In this document: positions 1-9,480 of the stretch, piece after piece
How positions within the stretch are numbered: the first letter of the stretch is position 1
Layout of the letters: each line of letters begins with the position of its first letter
Source: Tribonema minus
Taxonomy: Eukaryota; Sar; Xanthophyceae; Tribonematales; Tribonemataceae
Length of the DNA stretch: 64,000 nucleotides
NCBI GenBank assembly: GCA_017506865.1
Contig: JAFCMP010000110.1
Span: 182,319-246,318 of the forward strand
Direction of reading: 5' to 3'
Position numbers and translations under genes: made by a program
Notes under the pieces: model-generated
What the model was told of the DNA's origin: nothing
Database searches by the model: none
The model's input: the letters and a program-made list of their open reading frames with translations, nothing else

Positions 1-115
1 ACACAGTGTCAATTGTGTGTGCTGTGTCAATAGTGTGCTCTGTGTCAGGCATGCCAAGTGTGTCTAGAGTGTCCATGTGTGTCTACTATGTGCATCATGG
101 CACTTGTCAAACGTG
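1..115 (+). repeat. GTGTCAA minisatellite, left edge
   Basis: Degenerate array of short units built on GTGTCAA (variants GTGTCTA, GTGTGCA), running off the left edge of the window. The same unit recurs near 9.3, 9.9, 11.05, 12.6, 13.5, 17.4, 18.0, 20.6 and 32.95 kb. Its open frames (Cys/Val/Ser-rich) are repeat by-products, not genes. Confidence 0.85.
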
Positions 116-179
116 TCACACGTGCCTATGTCATTCACCTAGTAGTTGTGCATCAACATGAGTGCCTACAAATGGCCAT

Positions 180-560
180 ATTTTGCCCTACCGACTTGTC
201 AGTCTACATAACTACCCGAGCTGCACTTCTGAACGGCCCGAGAACTCTGAAAACTTTATTTTTCCAGGATAGGGCTAGCTTTTTCAATATACGACAATAC
301 TGACAGTTATTTAATTCACATTAATAAATTGAATATTATCGAAAATAACTCTGAGGGACTTTCAACCAGGGTACTTCCAGAGCTTGCTGTCTCTTTCTGT
401 GATACTATTACCTACAGACATAAGAAAAATTCAATGAAGAGGAAAAAATAACAAGGTTGTGAAAATTGTAGGTGTCGAGTTTTGAGATCTTCCAGCACAT
501 GTAGCACAGTGAGAGCGCTTAGGGATGTGCTATAACACTCAAATACAGAATTGTGCATCT
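180..560 (+). repeat. AT-rich core repeat, copy I
   Basis: First of seven copies of a conserved ~350-430-bp non-coding block. Landmarks are TATACGACAATACTGACAG (near 289), TTATTTAATTCAC, GAGGGACTTTCAACCAGGG (near 352) and TTGCTGTCTCTTTCTGTGA. Other copies lie near 9.5, 13.05, 17.6 and 21.7 kb (plus strand) and 62.0 and 62.7 kb (minus strand). No coding frame is shared between copies and no terminal inverted repeat was found. Confidence 0.8.
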
Positions 561-716
561 GGCACAGGATTGAGGTATACACAGTACTGAGGTATATACA
601 CAGTAGTGTGCTTCGCAAGCACACACGTCAATATTTTGAGCACATGTACATTGAGCGCAACTGTGTGTCAAGGAGATCTCTAGTGTGCGCAAATGTCTCA
701 GTTTAACTTGAAGCCC

Positions 717-768
717 CAAGAAACTCAAGAAACTCAAGAACCTCAAGAAACTCAAGAACCTCAAGAAT
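717..768 (+). repeat. 9-bp AACCTCAAG/AAACTCAAG tandem repeat (LINE-A target)
   Basis: About six units of a 9-bp repeat alternating AAACTCAAG and AACCTCAAG. The array resumes at 7681 (AACCTCAAG AATCTCAAG AATCTCAAC), so it was one tract split by the LINE-A insertion. It probably lay in the 5' flank of the gene starting at 7722. Confidence 0.8.
757..768 (+). repeat. Left target-site duplication of LINE-A copy 1
   Basis: AACCTCAAGAAT at 757-768 is repeated exactly at 7681-7692, bracketing the element. A 12-bp duplication is typical of target-primed reverse transcription. Confidence 0.8.
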
Positions 769-935
769 AACAACTTCAGCTTTTGCAGGGGTGGATTTTG
801 CTGACGCCACGTTGGTGACTCCCACCCTGTGTGCCTGCTGTTCAGCCAACGCTCGGCACCCTCCACGAGGGGCAGCCGCCACCGTGTCCCAGGGGCGGGG
901 CAGGGCCCGCCCCACTTTCAACTTCAAGTCGTTTC

Positions 936-3185
936 ATGCCATCCGAAGCGATGGAGGTGGTGCTGCCAGCGGCGACTGGCGACACGCCAGCTGGCCCAAC
1001 TGGTCGCGCGGCCACCCCTCCTGCTGCTGCTGCCTCGTGGGCAGCCAAAGCCGCCAAAACTGCGACCACACCCCCGTCGCTTACAGCGAAGAGCAACCTG
1101 CTTCGGGAGGAGGCACGGCTGCTGCACGGCCACGATGGAGCCTACTTCACTCCCCGAGGCAGCTACACAGCCCCATCCGCCCTCACTCCAGGGCAGCTAG
1201 ACCATCAGGCGAGCGAGATGTTCCACGCCGCTGAACAGGAGCAGTACTTCTTCGTCCCCCCCGCTGTCGCGGCGGTGGGGCGCCAGGGTGGAGCCGCTGC
1301 GGGCCGCCTCATGGCGATGGCGGCGCGCGTGCAGGGCCGTCCGACAGCGGAGGGACAGCCATTTGTGCCGCCGGCGGCGGCAGCCGGCACAGACCTAATC
1401 TCGTTTACGGTGGACCCAGTCACCTGCTACACCCAAAGGCACTTGGCTGCCTTGCCGGCCAGCGTCCGCGCACTGTTAGCAGAGCTCGCGCCGGCCCGTC
1501 AGCCTCACGAGCGCGAGCGCAGCACCCCTGCGGCGGCTGCACAGCGCCGCGCCCGACTCACGCGGGGGCGCCAGCAGCTGCTAGCGGCGGCGCTCACGCA
1601 CATGCACGACGTGGCGAGGGCCGGCGCTGGAGACGCTGCCTCACTTGCGTCCCTATTCAAGGGTGCAGAGACGCTGGGGCCTCTGTCGCCTCGCGATGAC
1701 TTCCGCACGCTATGCTTGCGGGCGCCGGCCGCGCTCGTTGACGCGGCGCTCGGAACGGTCGGCGACTCCGCTGACTTCAGCTTCAGCGGCTTCCGCCTGC
1801 GCATCACCCGCGCTGGTGACATGAGCGCCCCGGTCACGGTCACCGTGCGCGGCGCGCCGGCGGCGTGGTCTGCGGCGCAGCTTGCAATGCTGCTTGCGCC
1901 CGCACTCGCAGCTCCTGGCATGCCCATCGCGCCGGTGCGCTTGCGGGCGGGCGGCGGCGGCACTTCCGCCGCCTTTCTGCTGCTGGGCAGCGCTCTGAAG
2001 ACCTGCGGCGTAGGCATTAGCGGTGCGGCCTCATCCGCGACGCCGGCGTCGGCGGCATCGCCAGGCGCCGCGGGTGCTTGGGAGCTAACAGTGGTCCGCG
2101 GCGTTGCGCGGCGACTCGCGCACTCGGTCCTATGCGCAGTGGACGGCACGGAAGTAGCGCTGCGGCTGCTGGGCCCTGACAATCTGACAGCGTGCCCGTC
2201 CTGCCTGCGACGGCACTTCACGCGCCCGGGTCAGCAGTGCCGGGCAACGCGCTGCGCGCACACCACGCTCCCCGCGGCCTGCACCACGCCAGCCGCCGCC
2301 ACTGGCACAGCCGCCGGTGACCCTGCGGTAGCCACGGCTGCAGCCGCCGCGGCAGCAGCCGCCGCGACGCAGCGTGCGCCCACCGGCGCCGCCGCCTCGC
2401 ACCCCTCAGCGCCGGCGGCGACCGGCGCCGCCGCGACGGACGCTGCCGCCGCCTCGACGCCCGCGCTGGCGAGCGCGTCGCCGGGCGCCTCGCCGCCGCC
2501 GCCGGCGGCCGACGCGGACCCTGCGCAGCTGGGCCAGGAGCAGCGCATTCAGCAGCTGCAGGGGGCCATCTTGGAGGGGAGGACCGCGCGGAAGGGGCTG
2601 CAGCAGCAGGTCAAGGCACTGACAAAGCTGCTGGCAGCCTCCGAGGCGGGAAAGCGGGCTGCTGAGGCCGATCGCGACCGGTCTCTGACAGAGCAAGTTC
2701 GTGCGGAGCGGCTGGCGGCGCAGCAACGGAGCCTGCGCGAAGGAGAGCAGGTGCGCAACGCTGCGGCGACCGCTCGACTCGAGGCGCAGCTGACAGCGGA
2801 AGCGGCGCGCGCTGCGAGCGTGGCGGTGCCGGCGGCGGACGCCGCCGGCGCGGTGGCCACTACGCCCGTGGCGGGAGACCTTGAGGCTAGCTCTGCAGCG
2901 GCTGGCGCTGCGGCGGCGGTGGCGGCGGACGGGGCAACGGCGGCGGGCGCGGAGGCGGCAGGCGCGGCGGCGGCGGGCGCGCCGCCGCCTGCTGTAGGTG
3001 CTGCCAGCGCGGCAGCGGCAGCGGCCGCAAGCGCGGCAGCGGACCCCGCGGTGGCACTGGAGGCAGCGGCGGCGCCGCGGCAGCCGCCGCGCTCTTGCTC
3101 ACGCAAGCGCTCGCGGTGTCGGCGCGCATCGTCGCCAGCGGCTCGGCACGGCAGCGGCTGCAGCGCCCTCCCCCTCGCGCAGTAG
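936..3185 (+). CDS. LINE-A ORF1, gag-like nucleic-acid-binding protein
   Basis: An open frame of 749 codons from the ATG at 936. The frame is open further upstream, but only with a GTG. The protein is Ala/Pro/Arg-rich. It has a Cys/His cluster near residue 419 (CPSCLRRHFTRPGQQC, then a further Cys). A long Gln/Arg/Glu-rich stretch around residues 535-605 is predicted to form a coiled coil. The end is again Ala-rich with an Arg/Ser tail. ORF1 proteins of LINEs bind element RNA and oligomerise through coiled coils; that role is inferred here from position and composition. It lies 268 bp upstream of ORF2 with no overlap. The low-complexity Ala runs make homology hard to judge. Confidence 0.7.
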   Translation: MPSEAMEVVLPAATGDTPAGPTGRAATPPAAAASWAAKAAKTATTPPSLTAKSNLLREEARLLHGHDGAYFTPRGSYTAPSALTPGQLDHQASEMFHAAEQEQYFFVPPAVAAVGRQGGAAAGRLMAMAARVQGRPTAEGQPFVPPAAAAGTDLISFTVDPVTCYTQRHLAALPASVRALLAELAPARQPHERERSTPAAAAQRRARLTRGRQQLLAAALTHMHDVARAGAGDAASLASLFKGAETLGPLSPRDDFRTLCLRAPAALVDAALGTVGDSADFSFSGFRLRITRAGDMSAPVTVTVRGAPAAWSAAQLAMLLAPALAAPGMPIAPVRLRAGGGGTSAAFLLLGSALKTCGVGISGAASSATPASAASPGAAGAWELTVVRGVARRLAHSVLCAVDGTEVALRLLGPDNLTACPSCLRRHFTRPGQQCRATRCAHTTLPAACTTPAAATGTAAGDPAVATAAAAAAAAAATQRAPTGAAASHPSAPAATGAAATDAAAASTPALASASPGASPPPPAADADPAQLGQEQRIQQLQGAILEGRTARKGLQQQVKALTKLLAASEAGKRAAEADRDRSLTEQVRAERLAAQQRSLREGEQVRNAAATARLEAQLTAEAARAASVAVPAADAAGAVATTPVAGDLEASSAAAGAAAAVAADGATAAGAEAAGAAAAGAPPPAVGAASAAAAAAASAAADPAVALEAAAAPRQPPRSCSRKRSRCRRASSPAARHGSGCSALPLAQ

Positions 3186-3453
3186 GCAGCCCCCCATGCC
3201 TGCCAGTGACAGCAGCGCGCTTATGTCCGACAGTGGCACACCCCGCGCCAGCCGCAAGCGCACGGCTGCTGAGCGCACGCCGGGCTCGGCGGCGGAACCC
3301 CCCGCTGCACGCCCCGCGCGCGGGCTGCCCCAAGGTCAGTCCGCCGCCGACCGCTTCCTCTCCACCTCGACGGCCCAGCCGCCGGCACCGGAGGGAGGCG
3401 GCGGCGCCTCGGGCCTGTAAGCCGCCGGTGCGGCGCTCCCCTCATCCATCATA

Positions 3454-6400
3454 ATGATGTCTGACTCTACTTCAGGGGGAGCCGCACCGGCGGCCATTGC
3501 AGCTGCTGCTGCAGCAGCGGCTGCCGCGGCGGGCATCGACCCTGCGCAGCCTGAGGCAGTGCAGGCGCCCGCTCAGCCTGCAACGGCTGCCATCTATCCG
3601 CGCTGCCCTTTACATGACACTGGCTGCCTCTTTCGGGTGCCAGTGCCCAAACCGCGCCTCCACCGGAACGGGGAGGCGCACACGCTCACGGCGCAGACGT
3701 CGGCGTCGCTGGCGCTGGCGCGCCGCATCGCCACGACGCTGGCGGATCACCAGCGCCGCGAGCATCCGAATGTGCCTGCCGACTTTCTCGCGCGTATGCA
3801 GGCGATCGACGACGAGTGTTTGACTCTCCAACGAGCCGGCGCGGGCACCTACTACGCCGTGGAACCCGAGCTGCTACTCTGCGCATGCGCCTCGTGCGGC
3901 GAGCCCGGGTGCGTGCGCACGAAATTGCACCGGCGCGACCACCTCTACAAGTCCCGGGGGGCGGCCGCAACGCAGTGGCCACACGGGCCCCGCGTCGCGC
4001 CTCTGCCCCCCATCCTCCCCCTCTCTACAGCCAGCGGCGGCGCGCGCGGCCCCGGCGCCCGCGCAGCTGCCGCTGTGGCTGTGGCAGGGCCAACATGGCG
4101 CAGCGCGCTTCCGCTCTGGACGCTGGCGCCGCTCTCGCCCGCGCGCGCAGCGCTTGACGACCTCTCCTTTGACTATGTTCTGCAGCAGCAACTGGTGGTC
4201 GGCCGCCGCATTTGCCTGGAGCACCGCTCGGACTTCACAGCTGCCTTGACGGCCGCGCTGGCGGGCCTCCGGGAAGCGCAGACGGCGGTAGCGCAGGCAC
4301 ACGGGGTTGAGGCAGCGGCACAGGCGTCCGCCACAGCCGGTGCATGGTGCAAGCTGCTGCATCTGCTGCCGTGCCTGCTGCTTGTACCCGACGGCTCCCT
4401 GCCGCGGGCGCACCGTTTTGCGGCCTTCGTGGCAGGCGACCTGGACCTGCTCACGCGCACAGCGCTGGCCTTCTGCCGCCGCGGCGCCGCCCGTGCGTGC
4501 GCGCGCCGCGCTAGGTCTATGACGGAGGCGGCGGCAGCAGTGCGGGAGCGCGCGGCGGCGACGGCGCGGCAGCCGGGCGGCGTCGGGCGCGCCGCGCGGC
4601 TGCTGGCGGAGGGTGCTGACACATCTGCCCCCCGCGACTCCGCTACCTTGCATAAACTGCAGGCTAAACACCCAGCCGGCGACGCGTCTGCGAAGCTGGA
4701 TGCCGCGGCAACGCGGGCGCGCAGCTCGGTGGCGGCGGCGGCGCTGGCAGCGGCAGCACCACTCAACTGCGCTTCGTTCACGGCGAACGGGCTACGCGAG
4801 GCCATCCTCGCCGCCAACCCTGGCTCGGCCGCCGGTCCCTCTGGGCTGCGCAACTCCCACCTCCAGCAGTGCGTCCGGCACACGGCGCACACGTCGGGGC
4901 GCACGGTTAACTGGCTCCTTGAGCTGCTGGCGTGGCTGGGTACCGCGGTGTACTCCACCCCCGCCGCGCTGCCCGCCCCCTTTTGGCGCCTTCACGCGGC
5001 CGCGCGCCTCAGCGCTGTGGGCGAGAAGGTGCGCCCCATCGCGTGCGGCGACACCATCCGCCGCCTGTTCGCCCGCACCTTCTGCACGGACACCCGGGAC
5101 CGCGTCTCCGCGCTGCTGGAACCAATTGGCCAGTTTGGGGTCGGCGCGCAGGGGGGCGCAGAGAGAGTAGCGCTCATGGCGCAGCTCACGCATGAGTGCG
5201 GCGGCGTGCTCCTTGCCATTGACGGCAGTAATGCTTTCAACGCGCTGTCGCGCTCGGCAGTCCTCACCGCGGTGGCCGAGCATCTGCCTGGCCTGTACGG
5301 CTACGTCGAGCACATCTACGGCCCCGGCCGGGCCCCTTGGCTACAATTTGGCCTAGGCGGGCACGCCGACGCCGCCATCATCCTCTCCCAACAGGGCGTG
5401 CAGCAGGGCGACCCATTGGGACCGCTGCTGTTCGCGCTGGCACTGCGCGGCACCATGGTGGCTGCCCGCGCCAAGTTCCCGCAACTGGCGCTTCCGGGCT
5501 ACCTCGATGACCTCACCATCATGACGCCCAGCTGTGACGCGCCGGTGCTCGGCCACGTTGGCCGCGCGTTCTGCTTCATACAACAGGCGCTGAGCGAGCT
5601 CAACATTCAGGTCAACGTCACGAAATGCGCGGCGCTGGTGCCGGCCTCAGGCGGCGCCCGCGAGCGCGCCGCCGCCGTCTTTGCCGCCGCCAATGTCCCC
5701 GTACCAGTATGTGACGACGGCATCACGCTGATGGGGGTGCCGGTCGGCACCGAGGGCTTCGTGCGCGCGCAAGTGGCGGCGACCCTTCGTGCCCCCGGCA
5801 CCGACCGCCTGGTTGCGGAGCTTGTGCAGATGGAGGATGTGCAGGCTGCCTTCTCCATTCTGCGTCTTGCCGTCCCCGCCCGCGCAGGGCATGTCGCGCG
5901 CAATACAGCACCATCCCTCACGCACGAGGAGCTACGGCGCTTCGACGCCATCACGCTAGCGGCCGTGGCCGCGCTGGCGCAGGAGCCATCGGCAGGCCTT
6001 ACGCCGCTGGCCCACGAGGGCGCGTTGGCGGCTGGTGACGATCGCCGCGGCCCACCGGCGGTCGCGGCGGCGGCGGCACCACCCTCTCTGTGGGCGGCGG
6101 CAGTGGCATGGATACGCGACGCCGACTGGGGTGGCGAGGCCCCAGTGACGCTGCCAGCACATCAGCAGGTACGCGTGCATCTGTGGCTGGGGAGCGGTGG
6201 CTTTGGCGTGCTGGGCGCGGCGCCCCGTGCATGTGCCGCATTTGCTGCACGTTCCCTCGAGTGCATGGGACCGGCACTGGCGGCATTTCCAGTCGCGGCA
6301 CGCAGCCACGTCCTAGAGCATGCCCGCTATGGCTTCACCTTCACCCAGATAGCTACCTGCCTGCAGCAGCTGCGCAGCGGCAGCGACGATGCTGCATCGG

Positions 6401-7617
6401 CCCTCGCACTGCTCCTGCCCTCGGTCTGGTACCAGGACTGGCGCCAGGACGACGGCGCGTGGCGGGCGCTGCGCGATCTGCTACAACGGGCAGGCGGAGC
6501 TGCGAGGCCGGGCATGCGGACTCGCGCCGGCGCGCGCCGCGCTGCTGCGCCAGCGGTGGCGCGCGAACCAGGCTCTGCCCAGGCCCCGCCGGCCGCCGTG
6601 CTGCCGCGGCGTCAAGCGGCGCTATCACGGGTGCTAGACGCAGCGCTCGCCGCCACGCAGCTGCGTCGGCTTGAAGCAGCAAATGCGTTGGAAGCAGTCG
6701 CGGCGTGGCGCAGCGGCGCCTCTAAGGGGGCCATGGGTTTCTTGGCGCAGTTGCCGAGCACTGACCCAGCGGAGACCATGTCCCCGCCGGAATTCCGCGA
6801 GACGCTGCGGCGCCACCTGGGCGTGGAGCGCCCCGCCCCCGCTGCGGCGCGGTGCCCCAAGTGCCATAAACCAGTGGACTCGGGTGCCCACCTTCGCCGC
6901 TGCACACAAGGGCTTAACGTCACGCGACACAACTTGCTCGCAGACGCGCTCTTTCAGCTGCTCAAGCAGGTGGCCCACCTCCGCGGTCTCGACCGGGACA
7001 CCCTTGCCCCCTTCCGCCGCTACGCGGCGCGCCACGGGTTCAACAAGTTCATGGACATCGTCTTTGGCAGCAACCAGATCTGCCTTCCAGTCCCTAAAGT
7101 GCAGCCGAGCGCCGACGCGGTAGCAGCAGGCCGGTGCACTAAACTGCGCGGCGGCTTTGAAGTAGCTTGTTGCATAGACGTCACCATACGTGACAGCTCA
7201 TGCCCCTCCCGCCTCCGTCAGGCTCAGGGGGGCGCGCGCGATGTGCAGCGCGTGCTTGAATCGGCTTCGCAGGAAAAGATAGACACATACGTAGTCTCAG
7301 GGGCGCTGGACCCCACTACACACACCCTATTTTCCGCAGCCTTTGACCACTTCGGCGCTATGTCATGCGACACCCAAGCGCTGCTACACGCACTCGCCGA
7401 GCAGAGCTCGCAGGGCAGCTACAATCTCGCGCAGCGCGTTGCCTTCTGGCGCCGCCGCACCTCCCTCGCGCTACAGCGCGCGCTCACACGTGTTGTGATC
7501 GACAACTGGAACGCAGTCATTGCCCCTGATGGCGACGTCAGCGCTTACCGCCGCATCGCACTGTTGCAAGTGCCGCGGCCCTCGCCGGCCAGCGCCGAAC
7601 CGCCGGCCCCTCCGTAG
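3454..7617 (+). CDS. LINE-A ORF2, reverse transcriptase with endonuclease-like C-terminus
   Basis: A 1387-residue protein starting at the first of two consecutive ATGs. An N-terminal Cys/His cluster (CPLHDTGC with later His) resembles the zinc finger before the RT in R2-like LINEs. RT motifs appear in order: AAGPSGLR (~455), EKVRPIACGDTIRRLF, QFGVGAQGG, motif A LLAIDGSNAF (~586), motif B QQGDPLGPLLF, motif C YLDD (~686) and NVTKC. Downstream comes a CX2C...HX4C finger (CPKCHKPVDSGAHLRRC, ~1133). Then follows FMDIVF...ACCIDVTIRD (~1196-1245), placed where RLE-type LINEs carry their PD-(D/E)XK nuclease. The catalytic YLDD is intact. It should copy element RNA at a nicked target. Assignment of the endonuclease is inferred. 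Confidence 0.9.
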   Translation: MMSDSTSGGAAPAAIAAAAAAAAAAAGIDPAQPEAVQAPAQPATAAIYPRCPLHDTGCLFRVPVPKPRLHRNGEAHTLTAQTSASLALARRIATTLADHQRREHPNVPADFLARMQAIDDECLTLQRAGAGTYYAVEPELLLCACASCGEPGCVRTKLHRRDHLYKSRGAAATQWPHGPRVAPLPPILPLSTASGGARGPGARAAAAVAVAGPTWRSALPLWTLAPLSPARAALDDLSFDYVLQQQLVVGRRICLEHRSDFTAALTAALAGLREAQTAVAQAHGVEAAAQASATAGAWCKLLHLLPCLLLVPDGSLPRAHRFAAFVAGDLDLLTRTALAFCRRGAARACARRARSMTEAAAAVRERAAATARQPGGVGRAARLLAEGADTSAPRDSATLHKLQAKHPAGDASAKLDAAATRARSSVAAAALAAAAPLNCASFTANGLREAILAANPGSAAGPSGLRNSHLQQCVRHTAHTSGRTVNWLLELLAWLGTAVYSTPAALPAPFWRLHAAARLSAVGEKVRPIACGDTIRRLFARTFCTDTRDRVSALLEPIGQFGVGAQGGAERVALMAQLTHECGGVLLAIDGSNAFNALSRSAVLTAVAEHLPGLYGYVEHIYGPGRAPWLQFGLGGHADAAIILSQQGVQQGDPLGPLLFALALRGTMVAARAKFPQLALPGYLDDLTIMTPSCDAPVLGHVGRAFCFIQQALSELNIQVNVTKCAALVPASGGARERAAAVFAAANVPVPVCDDGITLMGVPVGTEGFVRAQVAATLRAPGTDRLVAELVQMEDVQAAFSILRLAVPARAGHVARNTAPSLTHEELRRFDAITLAAVAALAQEPSAGLTPLAHEGALAAGDDRRGPPAVAAAAAPPSLWAAAVAWIRDADWGGEAPVTLPAHQQVRVHLWLGSGGFGVLGAAPRACAAFAARSLECMGPALAAFPVAARSHVLEHARYGFTFTQIATCLQQLRSGSDDAASALALLLPSVWYQDWRQDDGAWRALRDLLQRAGGAARPGMRTRAGARRAAAPAVAREPGSAQAPPAAVLPRRQAALSRVLDAALAATQLRRLEAANALEAVAAWRSGASKGAMGFLAQLPSTDPAETMSPPEFRETLRRHLGVERPAPAAARCPKCHKPVDSGAHLRRCTQGLNVTRHNLLADALFQLLKQVAHLRGLDRDTLAPFRRYAARHGFNKFMDIVFGSNQICLPVPKVQPSADAVAAGRCTKLRGGFEVACCIDVTIRDSSCPSRLRQAQGGARDVQRVLESASQEKIDTYVVSGALDPTTHTLFSAAFDHFGAMSCDTQALLHALAEQSSQGSYNLAQRVAFWRRRTSLALQRALTRVVIDNWNAVIAPDGDVSAYRRIALLQVPRPSPASAEPPAPP

Positions 7618-7680
7618 ATTTAGTTATTGCAAGCCCGATTTATCGTGCGCGCAGCCCATGCGGTCCAGGACATAATATAC

Positions 7681-7692
7681 AACCTCAAGAAT
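7681..7692 (+). repeat. Right target-site duplication of LINE-A copy 1
   Basis: Exact copy of 757-768. It is followed at once by more units of the 9-bp tract and, 29 bp later, by the ATG of the coiled-coil gene. Confidence 0.8.
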
Positions 7693-7721
7693 CTCAAGAA
7701 TCTCAACACCTAGCCACCACT

Positions 7722-9064
7722 ATGACTCCAAGCCAACTGCGTGAGTACAACAGGCTCAGCAGGCGCATCTCTGACGCTGTTCAAAAGCAGAAGCAGCTGG
7801 AAGAAGATGGGGACACGGACGGAGCGCGAAAGATGGACGCAGATATTGCAGAGAAGCGGTTGGCTAGGACTGCCTTCAACCATAGATGTAGAGTTGCTAT
7901 TGGCGAGGCTGCTGCTATCGCCAAGGCTGCTGCTGGCGATAGCAGCAGCATACAGGACCAGACAGCATCAGGGCCTGCTGAAGCAGCAAGCGCTACCAGG
8001 CGGCCTGCAGCAGCAAGGCCAAAGGGGGCTGTGTCAGCAGTCAGGGCCACCAAAACTTCAAAGCCTGACGATGGCAGCAGCAGCGATGGCGATAGTTCTG
8101 AAGAAGCAGCAGCACCAAGGAAGCATACACTGAGAGACACCACCAGAAGCAGCGACTCAGGTGACTACAACAGCAGCGATGTCAACAGCACTGCCATTGC
8201 ATCAAGGCCTGCTGCTTGCTTCACTGCCATGCATGAAGCAATAGCGGCGCTGGAGGGGCGCGTGCACAAGGCGGAGGCCGCTGTCGCAACGCTGCAGGAA
8301 GAGATACAGCAGCGCCAGGCGGTCGCAGCCGCTCTGGAGGCGCGTGTGCGCAAGGCGGAGGAGGGAAATGAAAGGCTGCAGGCAGAGATGCAGCAGCGCC
8401 TGGCGGTACCGGCTGACCTGGAGGCGCGGGTGCGAGCTCTGGAAGCGGCAGTGGCAGTGCCACAGGCAGTGGGGGCGGCGGCTGTGCAGCCTACAGTGGA
8501 TGCGGAGGCCGTGCAGCCTACAGAGGCTGCGAATGCCGATGCGGCGGATATTGCGCAAACGCGCGCGCCGCAGCCTGCAGGCAAGCCCGCCGCCAAGCGC
8601 GCGCGAGTTGACGAGGAGAGCGTCATGTACGACAAGGTGAGGGAATGCACAAAGTTGTCACTTGTATCGCTTGCATGTGATCGGTGCTGCACCCGAACCT
8701 GTTGTGTACATGTATACAATTGACACCGTTGTGCCTTGTCGTCGCTTGCGCACAGGGTCTGAGCGAGGACGATGCAGATTCCTGCAGCGTTTCGTTGCAG
8801 GCACAGATGCGGCAGTGTCAGCCGGCGGCAGCTGAGCTAGAGGCGCTGGGGGGGCCTTACTGGTGCTTCTGGCGCGGGTGCGAACAGCAAGGTTTTCATA
8901 CCGACCATTTCGTCTTTGGCAGTGTCAGGTTCGACTCGTACCTGTGTCCCGCCCACAGCAGGGTCAGCCTCAACCCCTTAGCCTATGGCATCACAGCCAC
9001 CACTGTTGCCGGTTCGACTCGTACCTGTGTCCCGCCCACAGCAGGGTCAGCCTCAACCCCTTAG
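7722..9064 (+). CDS. Two-exon coiled-coil protein with a Cys/His C-terminal domain, frame-truncated
   Basis: Exon 1 is 7722-8636. A phase-0 intron lies at 8637-8755 (GTGAGG...GCACAG). Exon 2 runs from 8756 to a stop at 9062-9064, giving about 407 residues. The N-terminus is a charged helix (residues 1-50). A Ser/Asp-rich linker follows, then three coiled-coil units of the type LEARVRKAE (~165-250), and a basic KRAR stretch near 295 that could be a nuclear signal. Exon 2 has CFWRGCEQQGFHTDH and YLCPAHS, a possible zinc-binding module. An 83-bp tandem duplication (8928-9093) shifts the frame. Without it the protein would continue to the TAA at 9190-9192. Function unknown. LINE-A sits directly upstream. 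Confidence 0.65.
8637..8755 (+). other. Intron of the coiled-coil gene
   Basis: 119 bp, starting GTGAGG and ending TTGCGCACAG. Joining the flanks keeps the frame (phase 0) and links the KRAR region to the Cys/His module. Confidence 0.65.
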
Positions 9065-9093
9065 CCTATGGCATCACAGCCACCACTGTTGCC
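8928..9093 (+). repeat. 83-bp tandem duplication inside exon 2
   Basis: 8928-9010 and 9011-9093 are identical as read. Because 83 is not a multiple of three, the second copy is read in another frame and gives an early stop at 9062. The first copy's peptide (FDSYLCPAHSRVSLNPLAYG) reappears in the shifted frame, followed by about 30 further codons to TAA at 9192. Confidence 0.9.
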
Positions 9094-9279
9094 GATGTTG
9101 ATGCACTCATCAAGTCCAACAACCTTGAGCCTCTCGTCGCCCTAGCCATGACGTCGCTTCTGGATGTCATGGCATTCGCAAATACGTTATAAAGGCATCC
9201 CTGATGTCGTGTGTACCGGGTCATGTTTAATAACACCAACAGATGCAAAAATTCGCTGCTGCTACATGCACAGTGCAAG

Positions 9280-9480
9280 CATCTGCAAAGTGTCTATTGT
9301 GTCAAGTGTGCCAATGCAGTGTCAATTGTGTCAATAGTAAGAAACAGTGTCACATGTGTCTATTGTGTCAAGTGTGTCAATGCAGTGTCAATTGTGTGCA
9401 CTGTGTCAATTGTTGTGTGCGCAGTGTCCATTGCGTGAGGCGTTTTAACGCGTGCCAAGTGTGTCAAATGTGTCAAACGA
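9280..9480 (+). repeat. GTGTCAA minisatellite
   Basis: Array of GTGTCAA(T/G) units alternating with GTGTGCA and CAGTGTCAATT. It leads directly into core repeat copy II. Confidence 0.9.

Larger units (their letters stand above)
769..7680 (+). mobile_element. LINE-A, full-length non-LTR retrotransposon with two ORFs
   Basis: A 6.9-kb element with a gag-like ORF1 and an ORF2 with reverse transcriptase and a C-terminal endonuclease-like region. It has no N-terminal AP-endonuclease domain, so it looks like an early-branching, restriction-like-endonuclease (RLE) LINE. The 3' end is fixed by comparison with the truncated copy at 27806-30283: both end in CATAATAT(A/G)C followed by AAC. A perfect 12-bp target duplication flanks it. 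Both ORFs are open, so it may be recently active. There is no poly(A) tail. Confidence 0.85.

Noticed and set aside
1..115. GTGTCAA arrays as telomeric repeats
   Set aside because: Units are irregular, internal, occur at ten places and flank genes; they do not form a uniform terminal array.
831..935. ORF1 of LINE-A starting at 831
   Set aside because: That start would be a GTG; the first in-frame ATG is at 936.
1505..2221. Long minus-strand frame opposite LINE-A ORF1 (and similar ones opposite ORF2 at 3874-4958)
   Set aside because: GC-rich coding sequence leaves the opposite strand open; the plus-strand frames carry the recognisable motifs.
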